The position numbers and the translations under genes are program-made. Under the pieces are notes generated by a model that was not told the DNA's origin, did no database searches, and saw only the letters and a list, made by a program, of their open reading frames with translations. DNA of 34,556 nucleotides, taken from contig NZ_KE992807.1 in NCBI RefSeq assembly GCF_000466485.1, positions 4,987 to 39,542 of the forward strand, written 5' to 3'. Every line of letters starts with the position of its first letter. Position 1 is the stretch's first letter. Positions 8,054 through 16,513 of this stretch are shown one piece after another. The stretch is from [Clostridium] symbiosum ATCC 14940 (lineage in GTDB: Bacteria > Bacillota > Clostridia > Lachnospirales > Lachnospiraceae).

Positions 8054-9484
8054 TCATCGGAGCGTCACCGCCATCCCTTCCGTGAGTCCTGCCGGAGATG
8101 TCACAATCATCATTCCCTCCGTCAGTGCGCCTTCTTCCACGGCATTCACCTCCACGGAAAGATCACTCTCCACTCCCGTCGTAACAGGAACCATATGTAC
8201 CGTATTATCTGAGCTGTTGACAACTGCAACGCTGAGACTTCCGTCCTCCCCTGTCACAAGAGCTGTCTGAGGAACCGTAAAGACACCTTTCGCTTCCCCT
8301 GTCACAAGCGACGCCTTGGCGGTGATGCCGGCAATCAGGCCGTTGGAAGCGCCTCCCGCAATCCGGATCGTGGCAGGAACTACACGCTCCGAGGAGCCGC
8401 CGCCCTTTTCCTCACCTGTCGGGGAAATGGAGACAACTTCGCCCTCCTCGCTTTTTCCGTTCAGAATATCGGCGTCAATCTGCGCCTTCTGCCCTACCCG
8501 GACTTTCGAAATGGAATATTCGCTGACGGCGATTTCCATCTCCAGATTATCCAGGTTCTCCACAATGAACATTGGCTTCTCATCCTCAGGCTTATCCGCG
8601 AACTGGCCAACCTTCGAATTGACACGTACGACCGTACCCGTAATCGGGCTTTTCACCTCGGCATTTTCCAGATCCTTCTTTTTCTGCTCCAGCTCGAACT
8701 GAGCCGACTTCACCTTTAATTCATAAGATTTATCGGGCATCGCTTTCCCCTTCTCCACAGTAAAGGAATCCTTTTCCCTGGCCGCGTCTTTCAGGGTGTT
8801 TCCGGCCGCCTCCAAATCTGCGGAGGAGATATCGCCGGCATCGAATAATACTTTGTTTCTGTCGTAATTCAGCTTCGCCGTGTTATAATCCTGGACTGCC
8901 TTCTCATATTTATGCTGTGTATCCCTGATATTTTCATTATACTCGCTGACTGCCAGATCGTAAGAGTTCTGGGCAATATCCACAGCTTTCTGGGCGTCAC
9001 TGCTGTCGATCAGGGCAAGAATCTGGCCCTTCTTCACGCGGTCGCCTTCCTTTACCATAATCTGAAGCACCTCTGCATGGAGATTGGAAACCACATCTGC
9101 GCTTTCCGTGCCCGAAACAGGCCCGCTAAGACTTAAAACCGCAGTCACATCTCCTTTTGCCAGAGGAGCCGCCGCCACAACAGGGGCTGTCTGCTTACTT
9201 CCCCCGCATGCAATTCGGCTTATAATAAACAGAAGAAGGAGCGTGCTGCCTCCCGCGATCAGCTTCTGTTTTTTCGTCCAGCGGGCAAACCGTTTCTTTT
9301 TCTTCTTGCCGCCGCTGTGGTCTTCGTTCATGTAGTCCAAAAGTTCCTGTTCCACTTCCGACACGTCTTTTTCCTCTGCAAAGTCCGGCTGCTCTTTTTC
9401 ATTATTGTCCGGCAGTTTTCTTTCCACCGCATCATTTGTCACGATTAATTCTTCATTATCACTATTCTTTTTCTTATGCCACAT
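8054..9484 (-). CDS. HlyD/MacA-family efflux adaptor
   Basis: This is the extracytoplasmic adaptor of the tripartite exporter. A long charged cytoplasmic N-terminus (about 1-74, acidic then a KKKKKRF block) precedes a single transmembrane helix (about 75-92, LIAGGSTLLLLFIISRIACG). After it come the first half of a lipoyl-like domain (VKEGDRVKKGQILALID), a coiled-coil hairpin (about 165-275), the second lipoyl half (AEVKSPITGTVVRVNSKVGQF), a beta-barrel and a membrane-proximal domain. At 476 residues it is longer than typical MacA, mostly because of the N-terminal extension. A GGGGAG site precedes the ATG. It is the first gene of the operon with the ATPase and permease. Confidence 0.92.
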   Translation of the reverse strand: MWHKKKNSDNEELIVTNDAVERKLPDNNEKEQPDFAEEKDVSEVEQELLDYMNEDHSGGKKKKKRFARWTKKQKLIAGGSTLLLLFIISRIACGGSKQTAPVVAAAPLAKGDVTAVLSLSGPVSGTESADVVSNLHAEVLQIMVKEGDRVKKGQILALIDSSDAQKAVDIAQNSYDLAVSEYNENIRDTQHKYEKAVQDYNTAKLNYDRNKVLFDAGDISSADLEAAGNTLKDAAREKDSFTVEKGKAMPDKSYELKVKSAQFELEQKKKDLENAEVKSPITGTVVRVNSKVGQFADKPEDEKPMFIVENLDNLEMEIAVSEYSISKVRVGQKAQIDADILNGKSEEGEVVSISPTGEEKGGGSSERVVPATIRIAGGASNGLIAGITAKASLVTGEAKGVFTVPQTALVTGEDGSLSVAVVNSSDNTVHMVPVTTGVESDLSVEVNAVEEGALTEGMMIVTSPAGLTEGMAVTLR

Positions 9485-9543
9485 AATTCAGCTCCCCGTT
9501 TTTATTTATTTTACGACTATTTGTGTTCTACCATAATAAACGA

Positions 9544-9572
9544 AGTATGACAAAGGATCACTTCAAGATCAA
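9544..9572 (-). promoter_or_regulatory. Candidate promoter of the efflux operon
   Basis: The minus strand carries TTGATC (9567-9572), a 17-base spacer and CATACT (9544-9549). Both hexamers match consensus at 4 of 6 positions. An alternative uses TTGTCA a little downstream with TAGAAC as -10. A palindrome overlaps the -35 box. Confidence 0.4.
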
Positions 9573-9583
9573 TATGATATTGA
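9569..9583. promoter_or_regulatory. Perfect palindrome, candidate operator for the efflux operon
   Basis: TCAATATGATATTGA is a perfect 7-1-7 palindrome about 85 bases before the adaptor start, overlapping the candidate -35 box. Sites of this shape and place are typical for dimeric repressors such as MarR, TetR or PadR types. No such regulator gene is adjacent, so the cognate protein is unknown. Confidence 0.45.
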
Positions 9584-9678
9584 AAAAGTTCAGAAAAACG
9601 TAAGAAAAGGTATAGTTTACTGGCAAATTCAGGATAATTTAAAAGATCCCCAGGGACTATACTCCATCCATCGCCAAA

Positions 9679-9712
9679 AGACCCGGGGCTGCCATAAGGC
9701 AGTCCCAGGTCT
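9679..9712 (-). terminator. Terminator after the broken IclR-type gene
   Basis: On the minus strand GACCTGGGACTGCC, a TTAT loop and GGCAGCCCCGGGTC form a 14-bp stem with two G-U pairs, followed by TTTT. It begins directly at the stop codon of the orphan C-terminal fragment, so it was the terminator of that lost gene. The rest of 9485-9678 holds only the efflux promoter region. Confidence 0.75.
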
Positions 9713-9843
9713 TAATATGACTGTGCGGACAGTTCAATCTGAAACTCTCCGGCTTTGATAATCAACTGGTCATCCAGATACAGATCCGGCTTCAATATGA
9801 TGCCATCCATATGGCAGTCCGCTTTCACGGTACCACCTGCTCC
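9712..9843 (-). pseudogene. Orphan C-terminal fragment of a lost gene
   Basis: The frame from about 9843 to the TAA at 9712-9714 encodes about 43 codons that read like a genuine protein end (GAGGTVKADCHMDG, then LYLDDQLIIKAGEFQIELS) and terminates right before a good hairpin terminator. It is out of frame with the overlapping IclR-type end and has no start codon or ribosome binding site of its own. The pattern (a His-Asp-Gly motif, then LDD.L...G.F) recalls the C-terminus of M29-type aminopeptidases, but I cannot confirm this by eye. Confidence 0.5.
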
Positions 9844-10301
9844 ATATACGCCAGCAGCGGACGGTTGGAAGCTCCTTTATGAAGGGGATAAATTCCACCA
9901 ACCCGCATGGAAAGCTGCAGATCATCCTCCGCTTCTATCTTCTCGACACACAGGCTCTGCATATCGGTTAAAGAAGTCAGGATCACACTCAGCCCGCATT
10001 TATCCATGAGCCTCTTCATAATGGGATAGGCTGTTTTCTCCAGCTCCTGGGAACGTATCGCGCTGTAGCCCAGCAGCAGGCTCTTCTCTCCCAGATAATA
10101 CTTCTTGCTTGCCTTTTCCTGCCTTAAGAAACCGCTGTCCGCCAGTGTATACAGCAGCCGGTAGGCTACCGTAGTGCTCATATTCATCTCCTCGGCCACA
10201 AAGCTTAATGTTATGCCGTTATATTTGTGAAACAGGTAGAGTACATCCAAAGCCCGTTCTACTGTCTGAAGTTTCTTTGATTTATCATTTTCTTCTTTCA
10301 T
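9825..10301 (-). pseudogene. Truncated IclR-family transcriptional regulator
   Basis: IclR regulators have an N-terminal winged helix and a C-terminal effector-binding domain, about 250 residues in all. Here the winged helix is complete (about 12-70: VERALDVLYLF, then VAEEMNMSTTVAYRLLYTL and ADSGFLRQ) and the effector domain begins normally (GEKSLLLGYSAIRSQELEKT, later LHKGASNRPLLAYMEQ). The frame stops after 158 residues, losing roughly the last 90, where the ligand pocket is completed. The following DNA codes for an unrelated protein end in another frame. A deletion therefore most likely joined two genes. The product could still bind DNA but should not sense its ligand. A good promoter remains upstream, so a truncated protein may be made. 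Confidence 0.8.
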
Positions 10302-10371
10302 TATTTAACTTACCTCAAATCTTTATTTTAAGTTTCCGAATCACAGTTTCTCTTATTGAATACCTGCCTCT

Positions 10372-10401
10372 ATGATATAATTTTAAACGCCCTTCTGTCA
10401 A
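10372..10401 (-). promoter_or_regulatory. Promoter of the truncated IclR-type gene
   Basis: The minus strand shows a consensus -35 TTGACA (10396-10401), an 18-base spacer and TATCAT (10372-10377). It lies about 70 bases before the start at 10301, showing that the broken gene kept its promoter. Confidence 0.6.
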
Positions 10402-10516
10402 TCTTTATTCCTGCCTGTGGACAGTAACTAAAACCGCCTTCCGCTGTCTGAAAAAAGTACGTCAAACTGTCGGTAACGCATTCGTGCGTTTTACGTGCTG
10501 AAAAAAGGCGATTTGC

Positions 10517-10545
10517 TTGAATATAGGCTTAATATATATTATAAT
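10517..10545 (+). promoter_or_regulatory. Sigma-A promoter of the response regulator/GGDEF gene
   Basis: TTGAAT (10517-10522), a 17-base spacer and a perfect TATAAT (10540-10545). Transcription would begin near 10552, giving a leader of about 200 bases before the ATG at 10753. Between this and the divergent IclR promoter, a 6-bp hairpin with a TTCG loop (10475-10490) is the only other structure I see in the gap 10302-10752. Confidence 0.75.
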
Positions 10546-10593
10546 AGCGATAAATGTAAACTGAAAAAGTTGGACTCGGAGGACAGTTGTACG

Positions 10594-10680
10594 ATGCGGA
10601 CGGAAGACATCCCTCCATATTTTGAGACGGCTCAAAAGGAATATCAGATTGTTATAGATAAGATAAATATGCTCGGCTAG
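10594..10680 (+). CDS. Possible small leader ORF (28 codons)
   Basis: An ATG at 10594 follows a GGAGGA site by about 10 bases and opens a 28-codon frame (beginning MRTEDIPPYFETAQKEY) inside the leader of the GGDEF gene, ending 72 bases before it. The spacing is a little long and no homologue is known to me. A longer version of the same frame would start upstream of the promoter and so is unlikely. It could be a small protein, a leader peptide or chance. Confidence 0.22.
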   Translation: MRTEDIPPYFETAQKEYQIVIDKINMLG

Positions 10681-10752
10681 TGCTCCACCATGTTGAAGCG
10701 GCAAGGGATTTGCGTCCTTTGATGATTATAAGGGAGCCGAAAAGGAGACGCC

Positions 10753-12837
10753 ATGTCCGGTCAAAATAAAATACTAATCGTGGATGATGATATTATAACA
10801 AGATATATTGCAAAGCTGATCTTCAAGGACAACTTTGAGGTGCTGGAGGCCGAAAACGGCCAGGTCGCGCTTACCCTGCTCGACCGCCACCGTCAGGATC
10901 TGGTTTTTATTATTTGCGACGTATCGATGCCTGTCATGGACGGCTTCACTTTTCTGAAAGAAAAGAACAAGTTTATCTACAATAACGGCATACCTGTCAT
11001 AATTATTACCTCCGTGGGGGATGATCAGATCAAGCAGAAGGCCATCTCTCTGGGAGCCGCCGATTTCGTGGATAAACCGTTAGATCCGGGAATTGTCCGT
11101 TTGCGGGTCAATAATGTCCTTTCTAACTATGGAATCGGCTACGCATACAACGATTCCCTCCAGCGCGAATTCCTGGACCTGATTAACCGCCAGCTCCGCG
11201 GAGGCACCCTGTGCATCCGTGACACGGCCGGCTACCCGATTCACTATGTCAGCGAATCCCTGGCCCGCCATCTCGGTTATCGGACTGCCGCCGAACTGAT
11301 CGCTTGCGTGAACGGCAAATGGTCTAATCTCATCTGCCTTGATGAGGTGGATGAAGCAGAGAAGACCATGCGCCGCCAGCTTTACCATAAGAAAGAATTC
11401 ATACGTGAATACCGGCTTCGGAAAAAAGACGGGGAATATATCTGGATTCGTGAGAACGGCAAATATTCCCACGACGAATCGAACGGTAAAAAGCTTGTTG
11501 CCCTCTGTGTCGATATTACGGATACGAAGAACGCGGAGGAAAAAGCCCGCTATAATGAACAGCTTGCAAACGTGGCCCTTGAGACCACAGGTATAAGTAT
11601 CTGGGAATATGATTTTAAAAACAGATGTATCATCCAGGGCGAGAATTCCGTAAAAGTACACGGTATGAATACCGTCGTGAAGGACGTTCCCCGCTCACTG
11701 ATTGAGTCGGAATATATCCACCCCGACAGTGCGGACGCCTTTGCCAAAATGTACAAAGACCTGGACAACGGTTCCCCGGCGGCGGAGGGTATCTTCAAAA
11801 TACGGAGGGCCGACCAGCAGGGCTACTGGTATGAGCATATCAGGTATACCAATACCTTTGACAAGGAAGGCAGGCCCTACCGCGCCATCGGCATATCCAA
11901 CGATGTGACGGAGCAGCGGAACATAATTGCCCGGTATGAACGGGAAATTGAATTCAACAAAACACTGCCGTCGGATATTTTCACCACCGCGCGGATCAAT
12001 GTCTCGCAGAATACAATCGAAGAAATCCACACGGACATCCCTGAAGAACAGGACTTTATAAACAGTATCACTTACAGGCGTTTTCCGGAAATACTGGCCC
12101 TGATGCCCGGTATCAGCAAGGAAGCCGTCGATTATTTCGGTACTCTTTCCAGAGAAAATATCGGGAAGGCTTATGACGAAGGCCATTCCACCATTACCTA
12201 TGAATTTCTGAAAGAGATGAACGGCGTTCCGGCCTGGGTAAGCTTTGAACTGCATACCATGCCGGATCCTTTCAATAACGATTTGCTGGCCTTTGTATAT
12301 TACAGAAATATCGACCGGCAGCACCGTGAAGTGGAAAGACTGAAGCTTCTGGCGCAGAGGGACCAGATGACCGGTCTCTATAACCATGACACCACGCTGG
12401 AGCTTATCAAAACCTTCCTGGCCGGGGAAGGCGCCTCCCAGAAGCACGCCCTGTTCATGATTGACGTCAATAAATTCAAATTGATTAACGACAATTACGG
12501 CCATATGCCGGGAGACCAGGTTCTGGTTGAGGTTGCCGCAAAAATCCGCTCTGTCTTCAGAAGCGATGACATCGTCGGCCGTATCGGAGGAGACGAGTTT
12601 ATGGCGCTGATTAAAAACATTTCCTCCTGCTCTCTTGCCGAAAAAAAGGCGCATGAGCTGGCAAAAGCCACACACTTTGAATGTACGGATATCAATATTG
12701 ATATCAGCTGCAGCATCGGAGTCGCATTATTTAATGAATATACGGCCGATTTTGAAGAATTGTACAGGAAAGCAGATGCTGCAATGTACAGAGCCAAGCA
12801 GATGGACGGGCCGGGATTCACAATCAGCGCCGAGTAA
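10753..12837 (+). CDS. Response regulator-PAS-GGDEF diguanylate cyclase
   Basis: A 694-residue cytoplasmic signalling protein predicted to make c-di-GMP from two GTP. The receiver domain (about 5-125) keeps the acidic pocket DDD (11-13), the phospho-acceptor Asp56 (CDVSMPVMDG), Thr86 and Lys108. Two PAS domains follow (about 150-258, ending DITDTKNAEEK, and about 265-385, ending DVTEQRN), then a weaker PAS-like segment (about 390-525) and a GGDEF domain (about 530-690). The catalytic GGDEF motif starts near residue 612, and the inhibitory RxxD site (RSDD) sits five residues before it, so activity and product inhibition should both be intact. There is no EAL or HD-GYP domain and no transmembrane segment. 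The start is supported by AAAGGAG. No partner histidine kinase is adjacent, so it is an orphan regulator. Confidence 0.93.
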   Translation: MSGQNKILIVDDDIITRYIAKLIFKDNFEVLEAENGQVALTLLDRHRQDLVFIICDVSMPVMDGFTFLKEKNKFIYNNGIPVIIITSVGDDQIKQKAISLGAADFVDKPLDPGIVRLRVNNVLSNYGIGYAYNDSLQREFLDLINRQLRGGTLCIRDTAGYPIHYVSESLARHLGYRTAAELIACVNGKWSNLICLDEVDEAEKTMRRQLYHKKEFIREYRLRKKDGEYIWIRENGKYSHDESNGKKLVALCVDITDTKNAEEKARYNEQLANVALETTGISIWEYDFKNRCIIQGENSVKVHGMNTVVKDVPRSLIESEYIHPDSADAFAKMYKDLDNGSPAAEGIFKIRRADQQGYWYEHIRYTNTFDKEGRPYRAIGISNDVTEQRNIIARYEREIEFNKTLPSDIFTTARINVSQNTIEEIHTDIPEEQDFINSITYRRFPEILALMPGISKEAVDYFGTLSRENIGKAYDEGHSTITYEFLKEMNGVPAWVSFELHTMPDPFNNDLLAFVYYRNIDRQHREVERLKLLAQRDQMTGLYNHDTTLELIKTFLAGEGASQKHALFMIDVNKFKLINDNYGHMPGDQVLVEVAAKIRSVFRSDDIVGRIGGDEFMALIKNISSCSLAEKKAHELAKATHFECTDINIDISCSIGVALFNEYTADFEELYRKADAAMYRAKQMDGPGFTISAE

Positions 12838-12881
12838 CGATAACCTGCACGCTCCGCGCACAGATCACCGCCTTCAACAGA

Positions 12882-12920
12882 AAGGTGGGAAAGTATCATT
12901 AATTGATGCTTTCCCACCTT
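12882..12920. terminator. Bidirectional terminator between the GGDEF gene and lysS
   Basis: A perfect 12-bp stem (12882-12893 AAGGTGGGAAAG with 12909-12920), extended by ATCA/TGAT, lies between two convergent genes. T residues follow on both strands, so it can serve both. Confidence 0.85.
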
Positions 12921-12975
12921 ATTTGTCAATTCTATCAGATTTTCACACAAATTCAGACCGCTTAAACTGTTACGC

Positions 12976-14910
12976 TTAATACAGCTTTGCTCCGGCCGGA
13001 ATCCTGTCGTCTACCATCAAAAGATTCAGCCCTTCTTTTCCATCTTCCTCGTGAACCGCCGAGATCAGCATTCCGCAGGAATCAATCCCCATCATCTTAC
13101 GAGGAGGCAGATTGACAATGGCGATTGCCGTCTTTCCAATCAGCTCTTCCGGCTCGTAATACTCGTGAATTCCGCTTAATATCGTGCGATCCGTACCGCT
13201 TCCGTCATCCAATGTGAACTGAAGAAGCTTCTTGCTCTTTGGAACGGCAGTACAGTCTTTAATCTTGACTGCACGGTAGTCAGACTTTGCAAATGTCTCA
13301 AAATCAACCATTTCCTCAAACAAAGGCTCTATTTTGACATTGGAAAAATCAATTTTTTCCGCTGCTTTTTCCTCTGTGATAACTGTCTTTTCTTCTTTCT
13401 TAGAAACGTCATTTCCGCCCAGTGTCTTCATCGTCGGGAACAGAAGTACATCTCTGATTGCGTAGGAATCCGTAAGCAGCATAATGAAACGGTCCATACC
13501 GATACCAATACCGCCGGTCGGAGGCATACCAACCATCAGGGCATTGACAAAGTCCTCATCCATTGAGTTGGCTTCTTCATCTCCTGCCGCCAGCAGGGCT
13601 TCCTGTGCTTTAAAACGTTCTATCTGATCCAGCGGATCGTTTAATTCGGAGTAGGCATTAGCCATCTCGCGCTTTGTGATAAACAGCTCAAAACGCTCCG
13701 TATAGTCGGGATTCTCCGGTTTTTTCTTCGTCAGAGGAGAGATCTCTATCGGATGATCCAGGATGAAGGTAGGCTGTACCAGATGCTCTTCCACAAACTC
13801 CTCAAACAGCATGCTGAGGATATCGCCTTTCTTATGTCTGGCCTCATACTCAATATGATACTGATCCGCCAGCGCTTTTGCTTCCTCGTCCGTCTTGATC
13901 TGCGTAAAGTCGATTCCCTTGTATTTCTTCAGGGCATCCACCATCGTAATCCTCTCAAACGGCTTCTCCAGGTCAATCTCCACACCGTCGTATATGAGCT
14001 TCGCCGTGCCGAGAACCTTCTTCGCCACCTCGCGGAACATCGTCTCAACCAGTTCCATCATTCCATAATAATCGGTATACGCCTGATATAATTCCATCAG
14101 GGTGAATTCAGGATTGTGTCTCGTATCCACGCCTTCGTTGCGGAATACACGGCCGATTTCGTAGACTCTTTCAAGACCGCCCACGATCAGCCTCTTTAAG
14201 TACAGCTCCAGTGAAATACGCAATTTAACATCTTCGTCCAGGGCATTGTAATGTGTAGTGAACGGTCTGGCCGCCGCACCGCCTGCGTTCGGAACAAGCA
14301 TTGGCGTCTCCACTTCCATAAATCCGCGGCCGTCTAGGAAGTTACGGACTTCCTTGATAATCCGGGAACGCTTCACAAACGTATCCCTAACCTCGGGATT
14401 CATGATCAGATCAACGTATCGCTGTCTGTAACGCATATCTGTATTGGTAAGGCCGTGGAATTTCTCCGGCAGAATCTGTAAGCTCTTTGATAGAAGGGTT
14501 ACGGCTTCCGCATGAATGGAAATCTCTCCTGTCTTAGTTTTGAATACCGTACCTCTGATTCCCACTACATCACCGATATCCATCTTTTTGAATTCTTTAT
14601 AGGATTCCTCACCGATACTGTCTCTGGCAACATAAGACTGGATATTGCCCTTTAAATCCTGGATATTACAGAAAGACGCTTTGCCCATCACACGTTTGGA
14701 CATCATTCGTCCCGCAAGAGTCACCTCTTTGCCGTCCATGGTCTCAAAGTTGTCCTTTACGTCGGTGCTGTGTGCCGTAACATCAAATTTCGTAATCTGA
14801 AACGGATCCTTTCCATTCTCCTGAAGCTCCGCCAGCTTTTCGCGGCGCACCTTAAGAAGCTGGTTTAAATCCTGTTCTTCCTTCTTATTCTGCTGATTCT
14901 GCTCTGCCAA
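12976..14910 (-). CDS. lysS: Lysyl-tRNA synthetase (class II) with C-terminal Trbp111-type tRNA-binding domain
   Basis: It charges tRNA-Lys with lysine. The first 500 or so residues are a standard bacterial LysS: an OB-fold anticodon-binding domain (about 60-170) and the class II core with motif 2 ([20 protein letters not shown]) and motif 3 ([13 protein letters not shown]). After a Lys/Glu-rich linker, residues 526-644 form a second OB fold of the EMAPII/Trbp111 type ([49 protein letters not shown]), as seen at the end of MetRS. The total of 644 compares with about 500 for typical LysS. The start is a TTG at 14910, preceded by AAAGGAG at good spacing. It follows greA by 27 bases and shares its promoter. 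Confidence 0.96.
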   Translation of the reverse strand: MAEQNQQNKKEEQDLNQLLKVRREKLAELQENGKDPFQITKFDVTAHSTDVKDNFETMDGKEVTLAGRMMSKRVMGKASFCNIQDLKGNIQSYVARDSIGEESYKEFKKMDIGDVVGIRGTVFKTKTGEISIHAEAVTLLSKSLQILPEKFHGLTNTDMRYRQRYVDLIMNPEVRDTFVKRSRIIKEVRNFLDGRGFMEVETPMLVPNAGGAAARPFTTHYNALDEDVKLRISLELYLKRLIVGGLERVYEIGRVFRNEGVDTRHNPEFTLMELYQAYTDYYGMMELVETMFREVAKKVLGTAKLIYDGVEIDLEKPFERITMVDALKKYKGIDFTQIKTDEEAKALADQYHIEYEARHKKGDILSMLFEEFVEEHLVQPTFILDHPIEISPLTKKKPENPDYTERFELFITKREMANAYSELNDPLDQIERFKAQEALLAAGDEEANSMDEDFVNALMVGMPPTGGIGIGMDRFIMLLTDSYAIRDVLLFPTMKTLGGNDVSKKEEKTVITEEKAAEKIDFSNVKIEPLFEEMVDFETFAKSDYRAVKIKDCTAVPKSKKLLQFTLDDGSGTDRTILSGIHEYYEPEELIGKTAIAIVNLPPRKMMGIDSCGMLISAVHEEDGKEGLNLLMVDDRIPAGAKLY

Positions 14911-14937
14911 TTTCTTCCACTCCTTTGTGAACTTAAA

Positions 14938-15420
14938 TTATGATACTCTCTGGATTTCCAGTATCTTATAATGAATCATTCCTGCCTGTGTCTCTACCTG
15001 AACGGTTTCTCCCTCTTTCTTGCCAAGCAGCGCATGGCCTACCGGAGATTCGTTGGAGATTTTGTTCTGAAGGCTGTTGGCCTCTGTGGAACCTACAATC
15101 TTAAATTCCATCTCCTCGTCTTCTTCCACATCCAGAAGTTTAACTTTACAGCCAACGCTGATCTTGTCAAGGTCAATCTCGTCCTCCACAACTACTTCTG
15201 CATTCTTAAGAAGCTTCTCAAGAGCCTCGATCCTGGCCTCGATATCCCTCTGCTCATCCTTCGCAGCGTCGTATTCCGCATTCTCGGACAAATCTCCCTG
15301 CTCTCTTGCTTCTTTAATTTTCTGGGCGATCTCCCTGCGTTTATTCACCTTCAGATCCTGCAGCTCATCTTCATACTGCTTAAGACCTGCATACGTTAAA
15401 ATATTTTTCTTTTCTGCCAT
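14938..15420 (-). CDS. greA: Transcription elongation factor GreA
   Basis: GreA rescues backtracked RNA polymerase by stimulating transcript cleavage. The 160-residue length is standard. The N-terminal coiled coil (about 10-75: EDELQDLKVNKRREIAQKI, then EQGDLSENAEYDAAK) carries the acidic DLSENAEYD tip, and the C-terminal FKBP-like domain follows (about 85-158, SPVGHALLGKKEGE). It is the first gene after a near-consensus promoter and is followed by lysS after 27 bases; greA-lysS is a common pairing in Firmicutes. Confidence 0.97.
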   Translation of the reverse strand: MAEKKNILTYAGLKQYEDELQDLKVNKRREIAQKIKEAREQGDLSENAEYDAAKDEQRDIEARIEALEKLLKNAEVVVEDEIDLDKISVGCKVKLLDVEEDEEMEFKIVGSTEANSLQNKISNESPVGHALLGKKEGETVQVETQAGMIHYKILEIQRVS

Positions 15421-15480
15421 GACAACTATCCTTCCTTCCGATAATTCGTCTCCGAAATCGTTCTAATATTGCATCGCACT

Positions 15481-15509
15481 ATTATAACTGATAAAGTTCC
15501 CCTTGTCAA
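15481..15509 (-). promoter_or_regulatory. Near-perfect sigma-A promoter of greA-lysS
   Basis: On the minus strand TTGACA (15504-15509), a spacer of exactly 17 bases and TATAAT (15481-15486), both consensus hexamers. It lies between the dusB stop and greA, so greA-lysS can be strongly expressed independently of the upstream genes. Confidence 0.9.
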
Positions 15510-15553
15510 GAATCGGAACCTGCGTTTTCCGTTTATTTACAAGGGTTTTTTCG

Positions 15554-16513
15554 TTATAAGCGTTCCTCAATCAGGGTAATCAATTCCTCCATCGAAGCAA
15601 CCTTGTTGATGTCATTTCTAAGGGAAGATGAATTGGGGTAACCGGCCGTATACCAGGCCACATGCCCCCGCATTTCACGCATCGCAATGTGTTCGCCCTT
15701 GAATTCCGTCTGCAGTCTGCCGTGGCGGATAATTGTCGCTTTTAGCTCTTCCCTGTCCGGGGGAGGCAAAAGAATTCCGGTATCGAGATAATGGTTGATA
15801 CGCCCAAACAGCCACGGATTGCCTTTGGCGCCTCTGGCCACCATGACACCGTCACAGCCCGTCAGGTCGATCATCCGCTTGGCATCCTGCGGCGTAAAAA
15901 TGTCGCCGTTCCCGATAACCGGGATTTTAACCGCTTCCTTCACCTGCCGGATAATGTCCCAGTCCGCTTTTCCGGAATAGTACTGTTCCCTGGTCCTCCC
16001 GTGAACCGCCACCGCAGAGACGCCGCAGCTCTCCGCCATCCTGGCAAACTCCACCGCATTGACACAGGAATCATCGAATCCCTTTCTGAATTTTACGGTT
16101 ACCGGTTTATGAAGCTTTTTAACCATCGAGGTCAGGATTGCCTCGGCCAGCTCCGGATTTTTCATCAGAGCCGAGCCTTCGCCATTGTTTACAATCTTCG
16201 GGACCGGACAGCCCATATTGACATCAATGATATCATAAGGACCTTCTTCCAGCCGGAGCGCCATATCGCTCATGATATCGGGATCCGAACCGAAAAGCTG
16301 TACGGCTACCGGACGCTCTTCTTCCCTTACCGCCAGGATTGGTTTCGTATTCCTGTTATTATAAAGAAGTGCCTTGGCGCTGACCATCTCCGTACACATC
16401 AGGCCGCAGCCCTGCTCCCTGCACAGCAGCCGGAAGGGGAGATCCGTCACTCCGGCCATGGGGGCCAGTGTAACGTTGTTCTCCAGTTCTACATTTCCTA
16501 TTCGTAACTTCAT
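15554..16513 (-). CDS. dusB: tRNA-dihydrouridine synthase (DusB family)
   Basis: This flavoenzyme reduces uridines in the D-loop of tRNA using FMN and NADPH. The 319 residues start with the FMN-binding [12 protein letters not shown] motif. The catalytic cysteine is at about 102 in [11 protein letters not shown], followed by [36 protein letters not shown] and [15 protein letters not shown]. The C-terminus is the helical tRNA-binding domain. Its ATG overlaps the stop of the small upstream gene by 4 bases, so translation is coupled. In other Firmicutes dusB often sits next to greA/lysS, as here. Confidence 0.94.
   Translation of the reverse strand: MKLRIGNVELENNVTLAPMAGVTDLPFRLLCREQGCGLMCTEMVSAKALLYNNRNTKPILAVREEERPVAVQLFGSDPDIMSDMALRLEEGPYDIIDVNMGCPVPKIVNNGEGSALMKNPELAEAILTSMVKKLHKPVTVKFRKGFDDSCVNAVEFARMAESCGVSAVAVHGRTREQYYSGKADWDIIRQVKEAVKIPVIGNGDIFTPQDAKRMIDLTGCDGVMVARGAKGNPWLFGRINHYLDTGILLPPPDREELKATIIRHGRLQTEFKGEHIAMREMRGHVAWYTAGYPNSSSLRNDINKVASMEELITLIEERL

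Noticed and set aside
10495-10593. Upstream extension of the small leader frame from a GTG at 10495
   Set aside because: It begins before the mapped promoter hexamers, so the start would not be in the transcript.
10681-10752. Possible c-di-GMP riboswitch before the GGDEF gene
   Set aside because: A GCAAGGG...GCGTCCTTTG stretch looks suggestive, but the conserved GEMM core and tetraloop-receptor elements are not there.
11695-12675. Minus-strand open frame of 326 codons
   Set aside because: Opposite the PAS and GGDEF domains of a well-supported gene; no start signal or recognisable domain.
14020-14040. Possible third copy of the 39-nt repeat (CACCTCGCGGAA)
   Set aside because: Only about 12 bases match, in reverse orientation and within the lysS coding sequence; this is chance.
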